This document shows positions 1 through 10,334 of a stretch of DNA of 64,000 nt, in pieces. Position 1 is the first letter of the stretch, and every line of letters starts with the position of its first letter. The notes under the pieces were generated by a model, which was not told the origin of the DNA, searched no databases, and saw only the letters and a list, made by a program, of their open reading frames with translations. The stretch comes from Acanthosepion pharaonis. Taxonomy: Eukaryota > Mollusca > Cephalopoda > Sepiida > Sepiidae. The position numbers were made by a program, and so were the translations under genes. Location of the stretch: positions 1,265,001 to 1,329,000 of the forward strand of contig CAHIKZ030005210.1 of assembly GCA_903632075.3 (NCBI GenBank), in the 5' to 3' direction.

Positions 1-402
1 TTTTTTCACCGACAATCTTCCAAAGCTCATTACTGAGTGAAAAATGTCTGTTCAATCATTTTTTTTTTAATAAAACGAGCAAAGTCAAATTATTTAAACA
101 ATAAAAGGTTTAATAGAACAATATACAAGATATTAATTGGCATTTTGATGATGGCAGCACACATTTTATTCGCAGTTTCATGTTTCATTTGTCTTTCTGA
201 GCATGTGCAAAGATTTAAAGAAACATGGCAGTGAAGAAAATAATACTATAAAAAATTTCAGTTTGAAACAGATAGAAATAAGTTCAATGTCAGTAACACA
301 AAGACACAGTATGTGTTTGCCAGACCATCTGGACATTTCCCTTTCCAGTCCCACTTTAAGATCTTAGATCAGCATTACTATAGTTAATATAGTTAATATT
401 TC

Positions 403-1005
403 TGAGTGACATTTACCAACCTGATAGGGAAATTGAAAATCAGGTAAAAACCTGTTGTTAAGAGTGTTACAATAACTGCAAATCATGACTGAATATTTCT
501 AAATGACACCTTTGCCAGGTAACAGTTGAAGTGAATGCAATGTTTTTATGAGGTTGTTGTTGTTTCAAGTTTAATAATATTGAAACTGATGCGATCTTCA
601 AACTTGCATTTGTCAGTTGACTGAATTATCCTGAGTGATATTTGCCAGGTAACTGTAAACAGTTCTACAGTTTCTAGACTCAATATAATGTATTTATCAT
701 CTTTTTGTTTGAGGTTGTTGTTATGATCTTTTTGTTTGAGGTTGTTTAGTAATATTGAAACTGATAAGATCTTGAAGACTTCAAATTTGCATTTAAATTT
801 TGTCAGTAAGTTTACTGAATATTTCTAAATGACACCTTTTAAAGTTTGCCAGGTAACAATTGAAGTGAATGTAATGTCTTTATGAGGTTGTTGTTTCAAG
901 TTTAGTAACTAATATTGAAACTGATGAGATCTTCAAACATGTATTTGTCAGTTGACAGAATTATTCTAAGTGATATTTACCAGGTAACAGTACCACTGAA
1001 TGTAA
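403..1005. repeat. Diverged tandem repeat, about 326-bp period
   Basis: The word starting GAATATTTCTAAATGACACC at 491 recurs at 817, giving a period of 326 bp. Each period is itself two related half-units carrying GCCAGGTAAC-like words (about 513, 648, 847, 970) and a 'gaaactgat..gatctt' word. The array is imperfect, with small insertions such as GTT expansions near 555 and 715. No coding potential or known satellite is recognised. It is probably a local duplication of unknown sequence. Confidence 0.7.
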
Positions 1006-1269
1006 TTGTTCTTGAAATTTCTAAATTTTCTCCCCATAAATTTCGTCTGTATTGTCTTAGAGAATTAGAAAATAAAACAAAACTTCACCTGGAATTGTTT
1101 TATTCATAACATTAGAGTGAAATAACATTACATGGATTTGGCTAGTAACTTTTCGATTTGGCTAGTAAACGAAAATATTTAGTTGTCAAATGTCAACTAA
1201 AGGTAAATTTGTCCGTAGAGCCCTGAATTTTTTGAGCATAAAATCCTTTTCTAACAGGTAAGTCCCTTA

Positions 1270-2255
1270 AAATAGTTATTAATAGCCAGTCCTCCGGAGG
1301 CCTAGCAGTTAATGCAAGAATCCCCCAGGGATCACTACTCGGACCAATCCTCTTTTGATCTACATAGATGATCTTTCTAAGAATATACTCTGATCATTTG
1401 TAAACATCTATGCTGATGATACAACTATATACAGGCGTAGATCTAAAACTCTCGATGGTCAGAGATTGGTGACAGATCTCTCTTCTGATCTTGCACAAAC
1501 TCCCCAACAAGCTAGTAGTATTCCATCATTGCTGATCTGAACCCTAACTACCACCAATCAGGATGAATAGAGGTCCTCTCAGGGAAGTATCTTGACATGA
1601 AAGACTGTTGGACCTCAAACTCACACCTGACCTCAAGTAGAACTTGTACATATGATCCATTGCTAAAGATACAAGCAAGATGGTTGGTTCCCTGAACTGC
1701 TCCAGTAAGTACCTGAATCCTCCTGCTATTCTCTACCTTTTACAAGAGCCAGATCAGGCCAAAAATGGAGTACTGCTGTCATATTTGGATGGGAGCTGCC
1801 CAGATCTCACTCTCCAGCCTCGATAGTCAAAAAGTGTCTCTGAGCCCTTGTGGGTGATGAATTATTCTCTACCCTTCAACCTCTCTCCCATTGGTGGGAT
1901 GTGGCAAACCTCTTGCTGCTGTACCACTACTTTCACAGAAAGTGCTCAGATGAACTACATTCCCTCCAAGTCAAGCCTTCACTGCTAGGACCCACCATAC
2001 CACTTACATAGTAGCAAACCACCCACATTCCCTCCATATTCCATCGGTAAGAAGTAAGTTCCACTCAAACAGCTTCTTCCATGGAACTGACTCCCAACAG
2101 GATATTTCATTGATCACTACAATCTTAACCTGTTCAAAGCTAGGGTTAACTGTTATCTTCTACTCCTATATACACAAATGGCTTTCTAATGTAACCCTCT
2201 ATCTCAAGTGGCCTCCGAGTCTTTTAAAGGGTGAACCATATTGGAAGAAAAAAAA
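1270..2255 (+). mobile_element. Non-LTR retrotransposon fragment (RT palm to 3' end), family L1
   Basis: This is the 3' half of a LINE pol gene, broken by stops and frameshifts. Around 1318-1355 it encodes an IPQGSLLGP-type motif (RT domain 4). The catalytic box YADDT follows at 1409-1423 (TAT GCT GAT GAT ACA). Further down, 1740-1800 encodes the thumb/C-terminal block LYKSQIRPKMEYCCHIW (in pieces), then a SLSSLD..LVGDE-like block. The end, with an 'aatcttaacctgttcaa' word, is near 2120-2145 and an A-rich tail starts near 2243. Product when intact: reverse transcriptase for target-primed retrotransposition. Motif spacing suits a CR1/Jockey-superfamily element; the clade is inferred. The endonuclease part is absent, so this is a 5'-truncated dead copy. 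Confidence 0.85.
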
Positions 2256-2267
2256 CAAAAAAAAACT

Positions 2268-2420
2268 TTGTTCTTCAGCAATGTTTATTGATTTGAAAAG
2301 TGATGATTAGAATTATAATAAAATCTAAACATGATTAAAATGAATTTATAATTTTTTTTTGTTCTTGAGAATTGACAACAAAAATATTAACCACTATTTA
2401 TTTATTAGATTGTTTTTTTT
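2268..2420 (+). repeat. Solo arm of the foldback element (family J)
   Basis: The text from 'cagcaatgtttattg' through 'gttcttgagaattgacaac' matches each inverted arm of the foldback element at 33508-34190. Only one arm is present here, followed by unrelated sequence. This supports family J being a dispersed repeat and not a single local palindrome. Confidence 0.6.
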
Positions 2421-2424
2421 TTTT

Positions 2425-2496
2425 GTAAGCACAAAGGTTAAAAGATTGTCAATTTTTTTTGTAAGCACAAAGGTTAAAAGATTGTCAATTTTTTTT
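2425..2496. repeat. 36-bp tandem duplication with poly-T
   Basis: The word GTAAGCACAAAGGTTAAAAG begins at 2425 and again at 2461, each followed by ATTGTCAA and a T run. The period is 36 bp and the copies are identical apart from T-run length. Replication slippage is the simplest origin. Confidence 0.85.
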
Positions 2497-2564
2497 TTTT
2501 TTAACTATTCAGTAATACTAAAAATTCTAATATTAATTTTAATTATAGAATGTGTGTTTATTAT

Positions 2565-2650
2565 AACAGTCCTCTACCTTTACAAAAGCCAGATCAGGCC
2601 AAAAATGGAGGACTGTTGTCATATTTGGGTGGGAGCTGAAAATCTTTGAA
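2565..2650 (+). mobile_element. Short LINE fragment, family L1 C-terminal block
   Basis: The sequence encodes LYLYKSQIRPKMEDCCHIW, the same block found at 1740-1800 in the neighbouring L1 fragment, then AGAE and a stop. It is very short and is joined on both sides to unrelated sequence. It may be a piece of the upstream copy duplicated locally. Confidence 0.75.
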
Positions 2651-2899
2651 AATCAGCATTCAGAATCAAGTGCTTGGATGCCCAAATCATTTATCAGCAA
2701 GAAATACTTAACTATCTCAGCCACAATGCAGGCCCTCTTGTTTTCTTGGATAACTTTTGATTAATATGTCTGATACTTCCAGTTGACTTTCCCAAGAACA
2801 GAAATGGCACGGTTCCAATCACTGATCAGGTCAGAACCTGGCAGGGAAGAGTCCAGGAGATTTGATGACCAAAGTGCTGGCAAGAGACAGGACAGTAGA

Positions 2900-3340
2900 A
2901 TATCCCCTCCAACCTCTGTGAAAATACCTGTTAGGGTCAAACAAAACAGTATTGTTGGGTGATCATGGAAGGAGTATATAGCGAAACAGAGAGGTGCTTA
3001 TAGGTAGGCAGAGATCATATGATTGTTCTGTCTTGAACTCTGTCCAAAAAATTTTGGAAGTCGGCACAATTCCATTTCTTCCATTTCTATTCTATGTTCA
3101 ACATTTCTGGAATTCCAATTCCATTTGTGTATTTTGTTGATTTGTTTTTTATTTTTGTTTTGCAATATAAGATCACGGCTTATGTTTGGTACAGTGGGGG
3201 CTTGAGATTAACTTGGTTAGGTTCAGTGGCTGATACAAAATTTTAAATTAAAACTCTATTTTATTTATTCTAAAATTAGCAAAGACTTTTACACATGCAA
3301 AAAAAATAAACAAAAATTAATTTCTTCTTTTTAAAATCAT
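2900..3340. other. Unassigned AT-rich sequence
   Basis: I see no motif, repeat match or plausible exon here. Short open frames lack any recognisable domain. Confidence 0.5.
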
Positions 3341-3384
3341 GAATGAACCACAAAAAAAACAAAAAAAACTCATGCTTTCTAGGG

Positions 3385-4075
3385 CTAATATTTTCTGCCA
3401 GCATGAAATGGAAAAATTATATTGAATTAATTGCTAAGTCTACTTCTGGAAAGTTGGTTCACTGCTTGACAATATTCTTGTCAGAATGTATCTTACATAT
3501 ATATAAGACTACCACTCACCCATGCATTGAATATTGCTGTCACATCTGGTCTGGTGCTTCTGATATGTATTTAGAGATTCTTGATGAAATCCAAAGAATC
3601 TACAATTTCATTGGTCCTGACCTGGCATCTTGACTTCTATCGCTTTCTTATCCCAATAATATAGCTTCCCTGTGCATTTTTCTATAAATATTTTCATGCT
3701 AATTGTTTTGATGTGCTTTCATCTTTGGTACCTTAACTTTATGAATTTAGGCACATCACTTGATTGGCAACAAATTCTCATTTTGTGTTTGAAATGGGTA
3801 GATATAACTGTAAGTTCTATTCTAATACTTATTTTTTCTCTCTCACACTTCTTACTTGTGGAACGTTCTTCTAGCTTCTTACTTTCCAGTCAACTTTAAA
3901 TACCATGTCCATCATTATCTTCTGTCTTCTTAATTCCTGTTCTTTTATTTTCCCTCTCTTTAATAATGTCATTATTTTTTTTCATATTCTCTGACACTCA
4001 GTCATACCTTGCATCTTAGTGGCTGTATTGCCTTGCTTTGGGTGAAATGATTAAAAAAAAAAGAAAAGAAAAAAA
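3385..4075 (+). mobile_element. LINE 3' part, family L2
   Basis: The first ~220 bp encode MKWKNYIE, then LHIYKTTTHPCIEYCCHIWSGAS and EILDEIQR..IGPDLAS, a post-RT block typical of a CR1-like LINE. Frameshifts follow, but related words continue ('SYLWNVLLASYFPVNF', near 3850-3895). The 3' end carries CCTTGCATCTTAGTG near 4008 and a 'tttgggtgaaatgattaaaa' terminus near 4037-4056, followed by an A-rich tail. Similar fragments lie at 40900-41300, 47716-48130, 55075-55345 and 57190-57960. It is inactive. Confidence 0.8.
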
Positions 4076-4313
4076 GAGATTGAATGACTTGAATTTGAAT
4101 ATTAGTATTATCTCTATATTTGAAAACTTTATGCTCTAATTGTAAGAACTAATTTTATTTTAATAAATAAAGCATTAAAATTATGTTTCTTTGTTAATTT
4201 TTGGTTAAAAACTTGTTAATTGTGCAATAATAAACAACATTTATGTTATGTTTTCTTACACTAAAAAAAAAGTCTGTGAATTTAAAAAAATAAACAGAAA
4301 AATTACTTGCAAC

Positions 4314-4580
4314 AGTCAGTCAGTTATGTGCCATGCGTGATACACACATAGGCGATCATGTATCAAAAGATACATGACTGAGAATGCAGATTTTTTTGCT
4401 GCAGTAGGTTGCCATTTCATTCTGCAGTAGACCAGTTGCCATCCAAGGCTATATAACCCAGTCTGTTCTGCTATTTACCCATAGCTGGGGAGAGAAGAAG
4501 AGGATTCATACCTTTTCCCAAGGGTATTAGCACATAATTGAATGTAATGGATTCAATTGGAATTCAAACTCATGACACAT
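4314..4580 (-). mobile_element. SINE-A, tail type 1 (head truncated)
   Basis: Read on the minus strand this is the core (ACCCTTGGGAAAAGGTATGAAT; AGCTATGGGTAAATAGCAG) followed by a tail with 'gcaacctactgcag' and a hairpin at 4358-4375 (stem ATGTATC/GATACAT), ending in repeated CTGACTGA. The head retains only part of a B-box-like region near 4555-4575; the tRNA-like start is lost. It matches the copies at 31385, 36318 and 46508. Confidence 0.85.
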
Positions 4581-4639
4581 GCAGATAATAGTAAATTAAG
4601 TTTTTTTTTTTTTATAAAGACTTTAAAAATTGTTTTGAT

Positions 4640-4900
4640 TGTGAAGAGTTGGAATTCTTTACTACATTCTTTAGTTCTAACCTACACCCGAGTAGCTTCT
4701 TTCCAGTGCTGCTTTGTGGAACCGATTCCCAAGAGCATGCTTCTCTTATCACTACAATCTTAATCTTTTCAAGTCTAGGGTCAACCATTATTTTTCCTGC
4801 ATATCCCTGTAAACTGTGCCGCTTACTCTGTAACCCTCTATCTTGAGTGGCTCTTGGTCCTTGTACAGAGTGAACAGCATTGTTAAAAAGATAAAAATAG
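4640..4900 (+). mobile_element. LINE family L1, extreme 3' end
   Basis: Encodes remnants of a WNSLLHSL..SSFFPVLLCGTDSQEHA-type C-terminus, then the shared 3' words 'cactacaatcttaatc' and 'ttcaagtctagggtcaacc'. The same 3' end occurs at 2055-2255 (+) and 8175-8290 (-). Copy is non-functional. Confidence 0.75.
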
Positions 4901-5059
4901 TGAAGCTTTTGCGTTATGGTAAAAGTTATTGTTCAAGACAAATTAAAAGCCAGAGTATTTTTTTTTTTTTAAGGTGCAATTCTTCCGGGTTCTTCCCTCC
5001 TTGGAAAATTGGTGCAACACTATCCTCCTGTACTCTTTTTTTCCTATTTGATCTTGTGA

Positions 5060-6980
5060 TCTGTTAAGATTGATACAAAATAAGATTTGACATGTAGAAG
5101 TAGAAACAAGTTAGCCTGTTTTGTGGCTGAAATATTTGCGGAGGACTGGTACCAGTATTCAAGTACAGGGAAAAATATCTGGGTTTTGAACCCCAGTTTC
5201 AAAGCAGGCAGGCTGTCTCTTCCATATTGAAAGACTGGTACATGACAATCTTACTTTTGATTCTTTCTCCCATTTTCCTTTGGGCAATATGAAGATCATA
5301 AACTGATTATAGGAATAAACCATCAAATTTTATCACTGCCTGGCTTGACAGGCAGTTTTTTCTACAGCAGTTACAGGAGAAGGTCTGGCATCTAGAAGGA
5401 GCTCCAGTTTTATGACACCATCTCTTTTGTCTCTTACTCTGCAGTTTACTTTGGAGTGGAAGGTTACTGGAAGATCTTATGGCCTCAACAAAACTAACTC
5501 CTTCTGTCCAGCTCCTACTCTCTAACTCACTGTCTCCAACTCTTACTGATCTATGTATATACACATTCCATTTATATAGACTATCTGAAACAAAGAATCT
5601 TCTCTAAGTAAACCAGATGGTCATCTACAAACGTATTTTTCAGTTTTGGTCTGGATTTGTAAGTTTACAAAATTACATTGAAATCAATGCAAATATGATA
5701 AATAGGTCTCTAAATAAATGAACGTTAGAGTGGCCGAAAATCCTGTGGACTTTTGGCAAACTCATTTTTCGTGTTATGTTAACTTCTTTGGGGTATGGGA
5801 GTTGGACTGGGGGTGTCAGTTATGCTAAATCTTAACTTAGTTTAATTTGAGTTCAAACTCTTCTGCAACCCACTCTTCTGCAGTTTAAATTAATATTTTT
5901 AAACTACTTTTTTTCATCAGATTCCAATCCGAATAACCACTCCCATGTTTTTCTCCTGATATCTCTACTTCTTTGCTCAGAATTATCAAATCTCTCAATA
6001 CCTCAAGTCACTATTCCATACATAAGTATGACTTAATCACGGTCAGTGCCCTGTTAAATTGTATATTTGGGTAGTAACCTTTCTTTTATACATGTTTCAT
6101 TTAATGTAACAGACAAGGAAAATCTTATAATTTTTTTAAAGTTTCTTTAATATTCTTAGTTTTCTTTTATAAAAGGACTATGGTAGGGCAGAAACTGTCT
6201 GTAATAATTATTGCATCAAGGTCAATTCATTAATCATTTTCAAGGGGTTCATTGTTAATGTTTTTCAATGTGTTCTAAGGTGTATTGTATAGAAGTAGTA
6301 GTAATATTAGGCTGTGCAAGAGGATGCGGTCATGACTTTGTTGGGATATCTTCTTAAAAGACCACCAACTACTGTTAAACAAAGTAAGGTTGATGCTTGG
6401 CTTGAATTGGTTTATATAAAGAGCCTCGAGAATTTTCACTCTCCTTCAAACAGTTCTTTAGAATAATGATGTTATCAACCAGATTTTTTTCTAATCAGGG
6501 GTGGGGCAGGCCATTGTGAGTATCAAGATGTTTTTTTTATGTCACTGATATCCCTTAAGTTGTTTGTTGTTCTTCAAGAGAGGATTGTTGTTATGTGTCC
6601 AATATAGATTTTTGATTTATGACATGAGATGCAGACTTGTACTACATTGGATTTTATCTGTAGATTTTTTTTCTGTATGAACTCCAGAAATAAACAGTAA
6701 AGGTCCTGAAGCATATGAATAGTGAAGTTGGCAATCCAGATATGCCATGGTGAAGCTGCACAGTAGCGAAAAGGTTGAAAGTTGTCAAAATATTATAGAA
6801 AGAAAACAAAAGAAACATGTTGAAGAACAAAACTTCTATTCTATTATTAGATATTTTTTGTAATCTCTTATTGTGCTAAATAAGATTAGTAAGAACAAAT
6901 CTTTTATCCTTCACATAACTTTTCTTACAATATATTGTTAAAATTGTTCTGTTTTATTATTAGTTATTGTTAATTCCTTA
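5060..6980. other. Unassigned AT-rich sequence, 1.9 kb
   Basis: No domain, tRNA-like box, long repeat or TIR was recognised. 5090-5580 is slightly richer in G+C and could hide a divergent repeat, but I cannot assign it. A minus-strand open frame near 5307-5564 has biased composition and no motif, so I do not call it a gene. Confidence 0.45.
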
Positions 6981-7545
6981 TTGTGTTTGGAACTTTATTA
7001 TATGTATCTATCAGAAAATGTGCATATAGATTTTGGTACTATCATTTCTTATTGCCTGTATCTTATTATTATCTCCCTTATCCCTTCCAATGTTCATTGT
7101 TTGTTTTTATGTAAATTTTACACAAACATCAAAAAGTTCAGATGTGAAAGTGGAATAAGCACAACTTTTTTGTACTTCATCCTCTCTTTTATCTTTCTTT
7201 TGCTCTATCTCTATGCAAAAACAATTCTTACAAGTTTCATGTCTTACAGTTCACCTTGTTTTTCAAACTTTCACTCACTATTTCTTGACATCCAATTAGC
7301 AAATGTGTCTTTTCATTCATCACCATCTCTTTGCTCCCCCATTTATTATATAAAGAACAAGATAACACAAACTGTCACATGAAGACACAGACAATGTAAA
7401 AAGCAAAACATTTTGAAAATGGCTTCTGAAAGGCAAAAGTACTCAGACACTGGAAAATTTATATTTAAATCTGTGCCAGATACCAGGAAAGTGATCGGAA
7501 ATATAGAAAAAGAAATCTTTAACAAAGAACCTTTCTTGGTCTTTA
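6981..7545. other. Unassigned; chance open frame of 133 codons
   Basis: The plus-strand open frame 6981-7382 is hydrophobic and rich in F, L, I, Y and S, as expected from T-rich DNA. It has no recognisable domain and no repeat partner in the window. I regard it as fortuitous. Confidence 0.5.
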
Positions 7546-7553
7546 ACCTAACT

Positions 7554-7554
7554 T

Positions 7555-7585
<31 letters not shown>
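7554..7585. repeat. (TG)n(TA)n microsatellite
   Basis: About nine TG units followed by about seven TA units, directly before the truncated head of a (TA)-tailed SINE. Confidence 0.95.
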
Positions 7586-7587
7586 GA

Positions 7588-8048
7588 GACCCAGGTTTGA
7601 ATCTCACCATGGTTGATTTGTCAGGAAGGAGACTTTCTAATGTTATCAGCCTAGAGGGGGGACAATCCCAGCATGCAGCACCTTTGGAAAGTTCCTGAAA
7701 ACCCTACCACATGTTGACCTAAGCCTTGTGAGTGAAATTGTGTAGACAGAACACTTGGGAGCCATTGATAGCTGTGCTAGCACAAAGTCACAAGTCATCA
7801 ATATAAATTTAAAGTCATCATGACTGAGGGTTTGAGTGTGCTGGCATTGTTCAGATCGTTAATCATGCTAGATAACATGCTCTCTCCTAGAAACTGTAAC
7901 TAAGGTGTGCTCAGCATAGTTGCAGTATAAACCACAGGTGGGCTCTGTGGGTGTTGAACAAACCCAAATGTGCCTGAGTGAGAGTCTGTGATAGGGATTG
8001 GCTAGCCACCCTAGTAGACAGTTGTCCTTGAATACAAGTGGCCAGCAA

Positions 8049-8050
<2 letters not shown>
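7588..8050 (+). mobile_element. SINE family S2, copy 1, with (TA)n tail
   Basis: A B-box-like GGTTTGAATCTC at about 7593-7605 marks a 5'-truncated tRNA-like head; the A box is missing. The body contains CAATCCCAGCATGCAGCACC, CTTGTGAGTGAAATTG, GTGCTAGCACAAAGTCACAA and AACTGTAACTAAGGTGTGCT, all shared with copies at 18706-19120 (-), 49518-49975 (-) and 51899-52290 (+). The element runs straight into a (TA)n array at 8051. RNA polymerase III transcription is inferred from the box sequence. About 460 bp is long for a SINE. Confidence 0.8.

Positions 8051-8096
<46 letters not shown>
8051..8096. repeat. (TA)n array, S2 SINE tail
   Basis: About 23 uninterrupted TA units at the 3' end of the adjacent S2 SINE. 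Two minus-strand S2 copies have (TA)n at the same end, so this is best read as the element's tail. Confidence 0.9.
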
Positions 8097-8104
<8 letters not shown>

Positions 8105-8174
8105 TTCTTTACAGTGAGGAAAATCCTGTACTGAGCCAAGTGAGGTAGAGAATAAGAGACACAATTAATGCCAA

Positions 8175-8464
8175 TATGTGGGGAAGATAAGAGTTAAAAC
8201 TAGACTTGAACAGGTTAAGATTGTAGTTATCGGGGATGCATCCTCTTGGGAGTCGGTTCTATACAGCAATAGTTCATGGGAAGAAGTTGCTCAAGTGGAA
8301 TATGTGCCATTGACCATGATATTTAAATAATGATTTTCTAAGCCCGGCTTAGATGTGGCACAAGGCTGCAAGTATGGAGCACCCAGTGAAGATCGAACTC
8401 ACTACTCAGTTGTAATTGATCTAGCAAGACAAACTTTCTAACCATTACACCATGTCGAGGTGCC
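8175..8464 (-). mobile_element. SINE family S3 with LINE-L1-type tail
   Basis: On the minus strand it starts GGCACCTC and has an A-box-like TGGTGTAATGGTTAG (8440-8455) and a B-box-like GAGTTCGATCTTC (8388-8400), so the head is tRNA-derived. After about 110 bp the sequence continues into words matching the L1 LINE 3' end ('aaccgactcccaagagg', 'ctacaatcttaacctgttca'). The related 114-bp element at 13846-13959 lacks this tail. It is either a true SINE/LINE chimera or a SINE beside a LINE end; I favour the chimera. Confidence 0.7.
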
Positions 8465-8505
8465 CCCCCCATCCTATATAAGTAGTGAAGCCAAAGCACA
8501 CAACA

Positions 8506-8592
8506 CTCATGGCCTGAAGATTGTGTTTAAGCATGAAGCAGACAGTCGCCACTGTCACCAGTCACCTCAATGTCCACTTATATATATATAAA
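8506..8592 (+). repeat. Family H repeat with hammerhead-like core
   Basis: A core CTGAAGA at 8514-8520 and GAAGC at 8535-8539 are followed by GTC at 8545-8547. TGGC (8510-8513) can pair with GCCA (8548-8551) as helix I. Related sequence occurs at 32600-32690 (-) and in the palindrome 48438-48556. A short (TA)n follows. The linear order is helix I 5' strand, core, helix II, core, helix III, cleavage triplet, helix I 3' strand, matching a type I hammerhead. Helix II here is weak and the GAAA box is mutated, so this copy is probably inactive. Confidence 0.5.
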
Positions 8593-8599
8593 ATCCGTA

Positions 8600-9240
8600 A
8601 GTGGTAAGGGTAATCCAAGTAGGTCTTTTTAATATAAAATATTAAAAAAGATAGATCCATGAGGTGAGCTTAATGTATTTAAATACAGAGCAATATAATA
8701 TACTTCAAGAAGGAAAAAACTTGACGCATCATTGAAGAATTCTGTATTAAATTTATTTTGACAGATAGATTTTGAATATCTGCCCTATCAGACCGAGATT
8801 ACAAAATAGTTTAAATTTATCCAAAAAATTTATTGAAAATTATTTTAAAATTAAATCACAAGAGAAATGGAAGTAAATGTCTAAATTACTTGACGTAGAA
8901 AAATTTTCCTGGAGAATTACATTATTGAAAAGAGGAGTGGGGGAAAGAAAAAAGGAGAACCAAGTGACAGCTAGTGAAATACATTGAAATTAAATCAAAA
9001 TAGATATTGTCATCATCTAATCTACATCAATATAACAACAATCATCATATATATATATAAGGCAGCATATATTTTATATTATAAAGAGATAATCATACAT
9101 TAAATCAATTAGCAATATTAATGCAATTAACGGCGAAATCTTTTCACTAATAGACTTAATATAAGCATTAAACTGCTAACAATCCACTGAATAATGTGAT
9201 CCTTATGTATAAAATTGTTGTCAGATGGATCTAGTGTATT
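8600..9240. other. Unassigned AT-rich sequence
   Basis: Contains a short (TA)n near 9045-9058 and nothing else I recognise. Confidence 0.5.
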
Positions 9241-9247
9241 TTTATAG

Positions 9248-9290
9248 CAGCAAGTACTTTCAAGGACTTCATGTCCTCATCGTCAGGCTG
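9248..9290 (-). ncRNA. Hammerhead-ribozyme-like motif
   Basis: On the minus strand: helix I 5' strand CAGC (9287-9290), core CTGACGA (9280-9286), a helix II hairpin with AGGAC and GTCCT arms (within 9262-9279), GAAA (9258-9261), a minimal helix III (GTAC), then UU and the helix I 3' strand GCTG (9248-9251). Helix I pairs 4/4. One extra U sits between the core and helix II, and U replaces the usual 11.1 base. Minimal helix III is typical of hammerheads in Penelope-like elements and retrozymes. Self-cleavage is not shown. Confidence 0.5.
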
Positions 9291-9350
9291 TAATTTTTTT
9301 CCTTTAAAATCAAAACTTGAAGATGAAATAAATGTGTTGTAGACTGAAAG

Positions 9351-9415
9351 ATGTTTTTTTAAGAATGTGTTATTTATACAACTGTTAATAAATAACACAT
9401 TCTTAAAAAAAACAT
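9351..9415. repeat. Palindrome, 26-bp arms
   Basis: Arm 9351-9376 and arm 9389-9415 are inverted copies that differ by one extra A, with a 12-nt loop. Each contains AAGAATGTGTTATTTA or its complement. It lies 60 bp from the hammerhead-like motif and may belong to the same element. Confidence 0.85.
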
Positions 9416-9590
9416 TATGCAGATATTGTGCAGATACTATGCTTTGATCTTAGGTAAGAAAATCATAATTGTCATATATACAAACAATGGTCTGAAATGT
9501 ATAAATGTAATATTAAATGCTTTTTTGAATAAACATTTTAGATTTTTGTTTTTAATTTCGTTTTTTTAATCAAGCTTATAATCATTGTGC

Positions 9591-9621
<31 letters not shown>

Positions 9622-9894
9622 CATTCAAACTAATTTCCTTGCATTTTAATAAAGAACCAAGTTAGACATTTGTCATGGATGCTAGTTATGAAATTTATAT
9701 ACCATATGTACTTGAGTATAGTGCAAGTATTTACACTGAAATAGGAGGTCTTACGATACCCAGGTAATTTTTTGAAGAGGTTAAAAACCATACATTTTTT
9801 TCTGGAAGGGTTAAATTTAATGTATTTTTGGTGACTGTAACCTACCTAGTAGGCCTTACATTCTCAAGATAACTTTTGACTCTGTTGACTGGGC

Positions 9895-10330
9895 CTTCAG
9901 AATATGCCAACTGCACCTCTGCAGAGGGGTAAGACCCCTCTAAATGAGGCATCCTGGGTAAGACGATAAACTATGTCCAACAGCAAGGTCTCTGATCAGG
10001 AGGTTTTGAGGAACATGGAACCACTTCTTAATTGCTGGTGTTCCCAGGTCCACCCTGATCCAGGGTGGTAGCACCTATGAGGGTCCCAGCTATGGGCAAA
10101 TGGTGAAAACACTATGAAAATGTAAAAATAGGTTTTAATACCAGAAATACATTTTTTGTTAAAAAAATTATTACCAGCAATACATTTTTGAAAAAAAAAA
10201 AAAGATATTACCAGAAGTAGATTTTTTGAAGGAAAGAAATATTACCAGAAATAAAAAAATTTTGACGCATTAAATAACCCATTGAGGTGTTGATATGCTG
10301 TAAAGCAAACCAAATCAAATCACAGTAACT
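9895..10330 (+). repeat. Interspersed repeat family C
   Basis: Contains GGGTAAGACGATAAAC, CTTAATTGCTGGTGTTCCCA, CCAGGGTGGTAGCACCTA and a 3' part with several degenerate 'ttaccag..atacattttt' sub-repeats, ending near TTGATATGCTGTAAA. The same order recurs at 15470-15905 (+), 12715-12905 (-, 5' part) and, in two pieces, at 37545-38510 (-). No protein motif or clear tRNA boxes. Class unknown. Confidence 0.7.
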
Positions 10331-10334
10331 TTGG

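Noticed and set aside
5307..5564. Minus-strand open frame of 85 codons with clustered Cys, Ser and Lys
   Set aside because: No domain spacing for a zinc finger or toxin-like fold, no partner or splice context. Composition follows the underlying DNA.
6981..7382. 133-codon open frame, hydrophobic, could look like a membrane protein
   Set aside because: T-rich DNA readily gives F/L/I/S-rich frames. No repeat copy, no conserved motif, no start context.
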